Shown piece after piece: positions 1 to 5,881 of a stretch of DNA of 64,000 bases. The stretch's first letter is position 1. Each line of letters begins with the position of its first letter. The stretch is from NCBI GenBank assembly GCA_000720375.1, contig JOAA01000003.1, forward strand, positions 558,001-622,000, read 5' to 3'. This DNA is from Rhodococcus rhodnii. Its GTDB lineage: Bacteria > Actinomycetota > Actinomycetes > Mycobacteriales > Pseudonocardiaceae. The notes below the pieces were generated by a model, which ran no database searches, was not told the origin of the DNA, and saw nothing but the letters and a program-made list of their open reading frames with translations. Both the position numbers and the translations under genes were made by a program.

Positions 1-201
1 GATCGCCTCGGGGCACAGCTGCAACGCCCGCGCGCCGCCCATGGCCGTCACGACACCTCTTCTTTTGGCTTCGTAGCTGGCCGCGAGCACGACGCCGCCA
101 CCGACGATCACCGGACGGCCACGCAGCCTGGGGTCGTCCCGCTGCTCGACCGAGGCGTAGAACGCGTCGAGATCGGCGTGGAGTATCGTGGCGTCCGTCA
201 C
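1..201 (-). CDS. dinB: DNA polymerase IV (Y-family), N-terminal fragment cut by the window edge
   Basis: The 67 codons present encode the start of the Y-family palm. [13 protein letters not shown] carries the first metal-binding Asp and the steric-gate region, followed by the GRPVIVGGG and [10 protein letters not shown] motifs typical of DinB. The enzyme is an error-prone translesion polymerase of the DNA damage response. The GTG start at 201-199 was chosen because an upstream in-frame ATG (209) is closed by a stop after two codons. The coding sequence starts inside a perfect GAAC-N4-GTTC palindrome, so the message is probably leaderless and LexA controlled. The rest of the gene lies beyond position 1. 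Family assignment is firm; lesion specificity cannot be judged from this fragment. Confidence 0.93.
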   Translation of the reverse strand, partial: MTDATILHADLDAFYASVEQRDDPRLRGRPVIVGGGVVLAASYEAKRRGVVTAMGGARALQLCPEAI

Positions 202-214
202 GAACACATGTTCG
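201..214. promoter_or_regulatory. LexA-type SOS box in front of dinB
   Basis: CGAACACATGTTCG is a perfect 14-bp palindrome matching the Gram-positive/actinobacterial SOS consensus (CGAAC-N4-GTTCG). Its first base is the first base of the dinB GTG codon, so bound LexA would cover the transcription start. It lies in the space shared with the divergent VOC gene (start 309). Confidence 0.8.
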
Positions 215-308
215 CATATTCAAACTCACCGAACGACCGATGAGTTTCCCCAACCCCCGTCGTTTCATGTGTTAGACCGACCGACAAAGCCAACGAAGGG
301 GCAGAGAC

Positions 309-719
309 ATGGACTGGAAGCTCGAGGTCGTCGTGGTGCCGGTGACCGATGTCGACCGCGCGAAGGACTTCTACACCAAGAACGCGGGCTTCAACCTGGA
401 CGTGGATTTCAGCGCAGGCGCGGACTTCCGGGTCGTGCAGCTCACCCCGCCCGGCTCGAAGTGCTCGATCACGTTGATGCGCAACGAGGAGTGGGCCGGT
501 CACATGATGGGCCTGCAGGTCGTGGTGACCGACATCGACGTCGCGCACACGGAGGCCAAGGAGCGTGGCGTGGACGTCGGCGAGATCCACTGGTACCAGG
601 ACGGCGTCCAGACGCCTGGGCACCACCCCGAGCGCGCCGACTTCGGCACCTTCTTCGCGTTCAAGGACCCGGATGGCAACAACTGGCTCGTCCAGGAAGT
701 CGGCAAGACCAGTGCATGA
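309..719 (+). CDS. VOC (glyoxalase/bleomycin-resistance fold) family protein
   Basis: A 136-residue protein with two beta-alpha-beta-beta-beta modules of the vicinal-oxygen-chelate fold: VVVVPVTDVDRAKDFYTK at the N-terminus and VVVTDIDVAHTEAKERGV in the second half, ending FAFKDPDGNNWLVQEV. The tail motif is typical of small cytoplasmic VOC proteins of unknown substrate. An AAGGGG-type ribosome site precedes the ATG. The last 8 bases overlap the start of the following sigma factor, so the two are translationally coupled and probably serve one response. Substrate (electrophile, antibiotic or metabolite) is unknown. Confidence 0.85.
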   Translation: MDWKLEVVVVPVTDVDRAKDFYTKNAGFNLDVDFSAGADFRVVQLTPPGSKCSITLMRNEEWAGHMMGLQVVVTDIDVAHTEAKERGVDVGEIHWYQDGVQTPGHHPERADFGTFFAFKDPDGNNWLVQEVGKTSA

Positions 720-1638
720 GGCGAACTTCGAGCAACACCGGCGTGAGCTGCACGTGCACTGCTACCGGATGCTGGCGTCCTTCGACGAGGCGGAGGACGC
801 CGTGCAGGAGACGTTTCTGCGCGCGTGGAAGGGCAGGCAGACGTTCGACGGCAGCGCGCAGTTCCGGGCGTGGCTCTACAAGATCGCGACCAACACCTGC
901 CTTGACATGATCCGGCGCAGATCTCGCCAGGTGCCGGTGCTGGAGTCGTTCGCGGAAGTGCCGTGGCTGCAGCCATATCCGGACCCGTTGCTCAACGAGA
1001 TGGCGCCACCGCAGGACGAGCCGGACTCCGTGGCGGTGGACCGCGAGACCATCGAGCTGATGTTCATCGCGGCCATGCAGTTACTCCCGGCCAGGCAGCG
1101 GGCCGCGTTCATCGCGCGGGACGTGCTGGACTGGTCGGCCAAGGAGACCGCGGCTTTACTCGACACCAGCGTCGCGGCGGCGAACAGCGCGCTGCAGCGG
1201 GCCCGGGTGACCATGCAGGAGAACCTGTCGAGGGAGCGCTCCGAGTGGTCCAAGACAGAGCTGAGCGAGGAGGAACGGGACCTGCTGGCCAAGTTCATCG
1301 ACGCGCACGAGCGGCTGGACGCCGAAGCGGCGGTCGCGATCTCGGCCAAGGACATCCGCGTCACGATGCCGCCGCTGCCTGCGCGCTTCGACGGGATCGA
1401 CATGGTTTCCACGCTGATCGAGCGGGCGTTCGGGCCGGAGCGTGACGGCGACTGGCGACTGCTGCCGACCTGCGCCAACCGGATGCCGACGGCAGCGAGT
1501 TACCTGCGCCGACCTGGGGACACGGTATTCCGCGCGTTCAAGCTCGACGTGCTGCGCGTGCAGGCGGACGTGATCGTGGAGATCACCACGTTCGGCTCGA
1601 GCTTGTTCAAGCACTTCGGGCTGCCCGAAACGCTCTGA
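712..1638 (+). CDS. ECF sigma factor with C-terminal SnoaL/NTF2-like domain (SigG/SigX5 type)
   Basis: 308 residues from the GTG at 712, inside the end of the VOC gene. Region 2 is clear (CYRMLASFDEAEDAVQETFL, then FRAWLYKIATNTCLDMIRRR), as is region 4 (LPARQRAAFIARDVLDWSAK, then ETAALLDTSVAAANSALQRAR). About 120 residues of an NTF2/SnoaL-like fold follow (ISAKDIRVTMPPLPARFDG). Fused ECF factors of this kind have no classical anti-sigma partner; the tail is thought to control activity (family knowledge). Two TTA codons (1081, 1156) occur in a strongly GC3 context, so translation could depend on the rare leucyl tRNA if the organism has a bldA-like system (inference). Whether it belongs to the ECF41 or ECF56 group was not settled. 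Confidence 0.88.
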   Translation: MHEANFEQHRRELHVHCYRMLASFDEAEDAVQETFLRAWKGRQTFDGSAQFRAWLYKIATNTCLDMIRRRSRQVPVLESFAEVPWLQPYPDPLLNEMAPPQDEPDSVAVDRETIELMFIAAMQLLPARQRAAFIARDVLDWSAKETAALLDTSVAAANSALQRARVTMQENLSRERSEWSKTELSEEERDLLAKFIDAHERLDAEAAVAISAKDIRVTMPPLPARFDGIDMVSTLIERAFGPERDGDWRLLPTCANRMPTAASYLRRPGDTVFRAFKLDVLRVQADVIVEITTFGSSLFKHFGLPETL

Positions 1639-1718
1639 ACTTTCTGGGGAAGGCGTGTCGATGTGGGGGCAGCCGGTTCGACGCGCTACTGAGGGACAGT
1701 TCACGGAAGGGGACAACT

Positions 1719-3239
1719 GTGCGACAACGACTACTGACACTACTGACGGCCGCGGGCTTGCTGGCGGGCTCGGCTGGGGTGGCCAACGCCGGCGAAAGCG
1801 GAGTGGTGCGGACGGACGCAGGCCCGGTCCGCGGCACGGTCGCGGCAGACCACCAGCTGTACCAGGGAATCCCGTATGCCGCGCCGCCGGTGGGCAATCT
1901 GCGGTGGCGTTCGCCGCAGCCTGTGACGCCTTGGACCGCCGTACGAGATGCCACCAAACCCGGGCCCGCGTGCGCCCAGGCTGGTGGCGCGGGCCAGCCG
2001 AGCACGAATGAGGATTGTCTCTACCTCAACGTGACCACGCCGTCACGGCACGGCCGCAAGCCCGTCATGGTCTGGCTGCACGGCGGCGGCAACAGCTACC
2101 TGTCCAGCGATGGGTTCGACGCGCGGCGGATGGCTGTGCAGGGCGACGTCGTCGTGGTGACCATCAACTTCCGGCTGGGTTTCTTCGGCTTCCTCGGCCA
2201 CCCCGACCTGCCTGACTCGGGCGCGTACGGCATCGAAGACCAGCAGGCGGCACTGCGCTGGGTCAAACGCAACGCGGCTGCGTTCGGCGGGGATCCGCGC
2301 AACGTCACCGTCTTCGGGGAGTCCGGTGGCGCGTTCGACGTGTGCGCGCACGTGACGTCACCGCTGTCGCGCGGCTTGATCGACAAGGCCATCGCACAAA
2401 GCGGAGGCTGCTCCATAACGTGGCCCAACAACGGCATCATCCACGGATTCCCCGCCAGCAGCCCGTTCGTCGCCAAGGACAAGGCCGCAGCCGATGCCGT
2501 CGCCCTCGCTACTCAACTCGGCTGCGCGGACGTGGCTTGTTTACGGGCCTTGCCTGCGTCTGCCTTCACCGCGATCGACCGTGGTCTGACACCAGTCGTC
2601 ACGGGCAACCGCGTACTGCCTGTGGAACCGGTTGATGCGTTGCGCTCCGGTCAGTTCAACCGTGTACCCGTCATCTGGGGCAACACGCGTGACGAAGGCC
2701 GGCTGGCGGCCGCGACCATCCCCGAACCGTTCGACTACGCCGACCTGTTGAAGCAGGCGTACGGCGACAAGGCGGCCAAGGTCGCAGCCGAGTACACCCC
2801 GGAGAAGTTCGGCTCGGCGCGATTGGCGTACGGCGCTGTTCTCACGGACAGAGTCTGGGCGTGCACGCAACTGGCCGACGACCGCCTGCTTTCCCGCAAG
2901 ACGACCACGTACTCGTACGAGTTCGCCGACCGGACCGCCCCAGTGGGCTTCTTCGCCGACCTCATCCCACCCGGTTTCCCGCCCGGTGCGTTCCACTCGT
3001 CAGAGCTGGCGTACCTGTTCGACATCGTCCCGTTCGAACTCAACGCCGAGCAGCGGAAGCTGTCCCAGCAAATGATCACGTACTGGACCCGGTTCGCCGC
3101 AACGGGCAATCCCAACGCACACGGCCTTCCCACCTGGCCGAAGTACCAGCACGGAATCACCCAATCCCTCGCCCCCAACGACATCAAGCAGGTGAACGCC
3201 TACCAGGACCACAACTGCGCCTTCTGGGCAGCTCTATGA
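1719..3239 (+). CDS. secreted type-B carboxylesterase
   Basis: 506 residues from GTG 1719 with GGAAGGGG upstream. Residues 1-24 form a Sec signal peptide ending AGVANA. The carboxylesterase type-B signatures are intact: YQGIPYAAPPVG, NEDCLYLNV, the oxyanion loop LHGGGN, and the nucleophile elbow FGESGGA with Ser202. The acidic partner lies in TRDEGRL and the histidine in FHSSELAYLF, completing the triad. Length matches the family. It should hydrolyse carboxyl esters outside the cell; acyl and alcohol specificity cannot be read. It starts 80 bp after the sigma factor and could be its target or an independent gene. Confidence 0.92.
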   Translation: MRQRLLTLLTAAGLLAGSAGVANAGESGVVRTDAGPVRGTVAADHQLYQGIPYAAPPVGNLRWRSPQPVTPWTAVRDATKPGPACAQAGGAGQPSTNEDCLYLNVTTPSRHGRKPVMVWLHGGGNSYLSSDGFDARRMAVQGDVVVVTINFRLGFFGFLGHPDLPDSGAYGIEDQQAALRWVKRNAAAFGGDPRNVTVFGESGGAFDVCAHVTSPLSRGLIDKAIAQSGGCSITWPNNGIIHGFPASSPFVAKDKAAADAVALATQLGCADVACLRALPASAFTAIDRGLTPVVTGNRVLPVEPVDALRSGQFNRVPVIWGNTRDEGRLAAATIPEPFDYADLLKQAYGDKAAKVAAEYTPEKFGSARLAYGAVLTDRVWACTQLADDRLLSRKTTTYSYEFADRTAPVGFFADLIPPGFPPGAFHSSELAYLFDIVPFELNAEQRKLSQQMITYWTRFAATGNPNAHGLPTWPKYQHGITQSLAPNDIKQVNAYQDHNCAFWAAL

Positions 3240-3276
3240 CACCTGACGCAGCCTGAACGCCGAAGTCGCTGTTCAA

Positions 3277-3312
3277 CGCCCGGGTTTCGGCCCCTCGGCC
3301 GCGACCCGGGCG
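3277..3312 (+). terminator. hairpin after the carboxylesterase
   Basis: CGCCCGGGT (3277-3285) pairs perfectly with ACCCGGGCG (3304-3312) across an 18-nt loop that contains a further GGCC/GGCC pair. It begins 38 bp after the stop codon. No clear T-run follows, as is common in actinomycetes. Confidence 0.6.
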
Positions 3313-3670
3313 GCTTTGCCCAGCCGGCCACGAACCCCGCATGAAACGCGGCTTGTGGGATGGCCATGTCCTCGCGGGACCGGCAGGCCACCCAATGGAG
3401 TCCCTGTTCTACTGGGATTTCCCCGTAGGTGGATGGCACGTAGGCTCCCTCCGGTACGGCCACCCGACGCGCAGGCCGGCCAATTGGACCGCTTGGACGC
3501 TTGAGACGGCCAACGAGGCACCTCGTTGACCAGCAGGCCCGCTTGCCTGAGCGCGGGGCCATCAAGAGGTCGGTTTGGCCATCGCTGCGGCCAGCTAGCA
3601 ATGACCCGGCCTCCCGACCAGCAATAGTCAAGACCTGTGGATGGTCACCGATGGCGGGGCGGTCGAACCT
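3313..3670. other. non-coding or decayed stretch, no recognisable gene
   Basis: Short open frames exist on both strands but none has a ribosome site, a recognisable motif or conserved composition. Its position next to a pseudogene and a transposase scar suggests degenerate DNA. Confidence 0.5.
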
Positions 3671-4076
3671 CTAGGAAAGTAGGCGGTCCCTTACCTGGCT
3701 GAGCTGGGCGGGGCTCGCTCCGCCCTTCAGCAAGTAAGCGCGCACGCCTCCATGCTGGTTGTCCAGGTGCGTCAGCGTTCGCAGAATTGTGTCGCCACTG
3801 CAGCCATCCGTGAGCGCATAGTCTGCGGCGATCGATGCCGGTGGCACGCCCAATGCTGCAGTGCACGGCGAGTGGGCCGGGTGGTGCATCACCCATCTGA
3901 AGGTCGAGTGTGCGAATGATCCTCTCGGCGCGAACTGTCGCTCTCCCGTCGGCGGTCAAGCGGCTGTGGCTGTCCGATCTGAGGAGTGCACCGAAACGGG
4001 TTCGCCGACCGGCCGACGAGGGCAATCCGCCCACGTCACGGCCGTTGAGGCAGCCCTCCCAAGCCAACATCATCAA
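3671..4076 (-). pseudogene. tyrosine/serine protein phosphatase (Y_phosphatase3 type), decayed
   Basis: Two halves of one phosphatase are readable in different frames. The N-terminal half (about 4065-3880) gives LNGRDVGGLP, TRFGALLRSDS and SRLTADG, the usual opening of this family, and reaches PLAVHCS, the first residues of the P-loop. The C-terminal half (about 3870-3671) gives ALGVPPASIAADYALTD, HGGVRAYLLKGG and QVRDRLLS. The middle, including the DLR strand and the AGKDRTG part of the catalytic loop, is deleted and the frame shifts at the junction, so no active enzyme can be made. Assignment rests on order and spacing of family motifs. Confidence 0.72.
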
Positions 4077-4104
4077 GCCCCGCCAAGGTGAGTATGTGGC
4101 AAGG

Positions 4105-4215
4105 TCAGCGATTCACCCCAATCATTACCAGCAGACAGAGTTTGTTCCGCCAAGCGGACATTGACGTGGATTCCGTCCACCCACAGGTCCACATAGTCCA
4201 CTTGCGACAGACCTG
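4105..4215 (-). mobile_element. IS256-family transposase remnant
   Basis: On the minus strand one frame reads GLSQVDYVDLWVDGIHVNV then RLAEQ, the stretch around the first catalytic Asp (in WVDGIH) of IS256-type Mutator transposases. The sequence continues in the neighbouring frame as KLCLLVMIGV, the next conserved block, showing a one-base frameshift. Nothing else of the element (other catalytic residues, inverted ends) was recognised. It is a scar of an old insertion between the phosphatase pseudogene and the HipA-like gene. Confidence 0.7.
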
Positions 4216-4329
4216 ACGAGGCGAACGCTCATCTGTGAACGCCGCAAGGCAGGCGTCTACCTCGGCATCCAGGACCACCGCCTGCATCCCGGCGGGCAAT
4301 GCCCCGGGCAACGTTGGGCCTTGCCGACC

Positions 4330-5106
4330 ATGGATGATTCTCCTGTGGACCTTCGTACCGTCGAGGCGACTCGGTATGTCACGCCGCTGCGTGAAGGCGG
4401 CTCGCTGCCTGGCCTGATCGAGGCCGACGACCTCGGGATGTACGTGCTGAAGTTCCGTGGCGCCGGGCACGGGCTGAAGGCGCTGACGGCCGAGATCATC
4501 GTCGGCGAGCTGGCGCGCAGGCTCGGCTTCCGTGTTCCGGAGATGGTGTTCGTCACCCTCGATCCGGCGCTGGCCAAATCCGAACCGGACCAGGAGGTGC
4601 AGGAGCTGCTGGCCACCAGCGGCGGGCAGAACCTCGGGTTCGACTACCTGCCTGGGTCGTTCGACTTCAACCCGGTCGTCCGCGACCCCGGCCCGGAGCT
4701 GGCGGCGCGGCTGGTGTGGCTGGACGCGCTGACCCTGAACGTGGATCGCAGCTGGCGCAACCCGAACCTGCTGCTGTGGCACAAGAACGTGTGGCTGATC
4801 GACCACGGCGCCTCACTGTACTTCCACCACAGCTTCCGCGAAGGCTGGAAACCCGCGTCGAGTTACCGGTTCGACGCGCACGACCACGTGATGCTGCCCG
4901 CGGCGGGCCCGATCACCGGCGAGACGGTCAGTGCAGACTTGCTCAAGGAAGTTCTCGCCCTCGTCCCCGACGATTGGCTGACGTCCGACGGTGTCTTCGA
5001 CGCGGCCGGCGCACGGGCCGCGTACCTGTCGTTCTTCGAGTCGCGACTGGCCAACTCGGACCAATGGGTCAAGGAACTGGAGGCGGCCCGTGTCGCACGT
5101 GTTTGA
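4330..5106 (+). CDS. HipA-like protein kinase
   Basis: 258 residues from ATG 4330 (an in-frame TTG at 4321 is possible; no strong ribosome site for either). The protein resembles the C-terminal kinase part of HipA: MYVLKFRGAGHG at the nucleotide-binding strand, LDALTLNVDRSWRNPNLLLW as the catalytic loop and VWLIDHGASLYF as the DFG-equivalent Mg-binding motif. It lacks the N-terminal HipA domain and there is no HipB-type antitoxin beside it. The next gene, a DUF3037 protein, overlaps by 17 bp; this HipA/DUF3037 pairing recurs in many genomes (family knowledge). A substrate cannot be inferred. Confidence 0.82.
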   Translation: MDDSPVDLRTVEATRYVTPLREGGSLPGLIEADDLGMYVLKFRGAGHGLKALTAEIIVGELARRLGFRVPEMVFVTLDPALAKSEPDQEVQELLATSGGQNLGFDYLPGSFDFNPVVRDPGPELAARLVWLDALTLNVDRSWRNPNLLLWHKNVWLIDHGASLYFHHSFREGWKPASSYRFDAHDHVMLPAAGPITGETVSADLLKEVLALVPDDWLTSDGVFDAAGARAAYLSFFESRLANSDQWVKELEAARVARV

Positions 5107-5473
5107 GTACGCGCTGCTGCGGGCCGTGCCGCGGCAGGAGCGCGGCGAGTTCATGAATGTGGGCGTTCTGCTCTACTGCTCGGCCGTGGACTTCCTGCGT
5201 TGCAAGACTCACGTCGACGAAGACCGGTTGCGCGCCCTTGACCCGAGGATCGACCTCGACCTGCTGCGTGACAGCCTGAAACTCTGGTGTGGCGCCTGTG
5301 ACGGCTCAACCGAGGCCCAGGTGCGCGAGACTTCGTTGGGCCAGCGCTTCCGTTGGCTCACCGCGCCACGAAGCACGCTGCTGCAGACTTCGCCCACGCA
5401 TACCGGTCGTACGACCAGTCCAGAACGCGATCTCGACCGTCTGTGGCGGACTTTGGTGCTACTGCCCGAGTAA
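5090..5473 (+). CDS. DUF3037 protein, partner of the HipA-like kinase
   Basis: 127 residues from GTG 5090, overlapping the kinase gene by 17 bp and therefore co-translated with it. The N-terminus FEYALLRAVPRQERGEFMNV and GVLLYC, then LRALDPRIDLDLL, are the hallmark of DUF3037. The biochemical role of the family is unknown; constant linkage to a HipA-like kinase suggests a substrate, adaptor or inhibitor (inference). Confidence 0.82.
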   Translation: MSHVFEYALLRAVPRQERGEFMNVGVLLYCSAVDFLRCKTHVDEDRLRALDPRIDLDLLRDSLKLWCGACDGSTEAQVRETSLGQRFRWLTAPRSTLLQTSPTHTGRTTSPERDLDRLWRTLVLLPE

Positions 5474-5583
5474 TCCGCACCAAAACCCCGCGAACACCGG
5501 AAACCATGCGGGAGTCCGCATCCGCTTTGATTCGTCCACATCGGACCAGCGGAATCGCGCACTCCCCAGGGTGAAACCTGAGT

Positions 5584-5620
5584 GGCGCGCTCATCGAACC
5601 GGGTAATCGATGAGCGCGCC
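5584..5620 (+). terminator. strong hairpin after the HipA-like/DUF3037 operon
   Basis: GGCGCGCTCATCGA (5584-5597) and TCGATGAGCGCGCC (5607-5620) form a perfect 14-bp stem with a 9-nt loop, about 110 bp after the DUF3037 stop. Confidence 0.75.
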
Positions 5621-5843
5621 TGGAGTTCATCTGGCCAGCGATGATCTCCATATGTCCAGGGGGAGACCCTGTCAACGTATCCGCGACACCGGGTCTCGCA
5701 CAGACCGTTGCTCCCCAGTCCCCCCTGGTTGCTTACGTGTATCCCCCCTCACCACGAAGACCCACCCCCAGGAGGCCTCCATGACCCGGCGGCCGGTCTC
5801 CCGCGCCGTACACCAAAGATCGCAGAACCGTGTTGCGCGATCG
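5621..5843. other. intergenic leader region; one doubtful 25-codon ORF
   Basis: A short frame (ATG 5781, stop ending 5858) follows an AGGAGG ribosome site at 5770-5775 and would give a very basic 25-residue peptide. It overlaps the promoter of the SARP gene, so it may be a chance ORF. Nothing else is recognisable. Confidence 0.3.
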
Positions 5844-5872
5844 TTGACAGATGGCTGACACGGATCGACTAG
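5844..5872 (+). promoter_or_regulatory. candidate promoter of the SARP gene
   Basis: TTGACA (5844-5849), 17 bp spacer, then GACTAG (5867-5872). Only 9 bp separate the -10 hexamer from the GTG at 5882 and no ribosome site lies between, so the transcript is probably leaderless. Confidence 0.5.
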
Positions 5873-5881
5873 TTTGGGGCA

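Noticed and set aside
3341..3529. 62-codon plus-strand ORF
   Set aside because: No ribosome site, no motif, and it lies in a stretch with decay on both sides.
4330..5473. Classical HipBA toxin-antitoxin
   Set aside because: No HipB-like HTH gene lies next to the kinase and the HipA N-terminal domain is missing.
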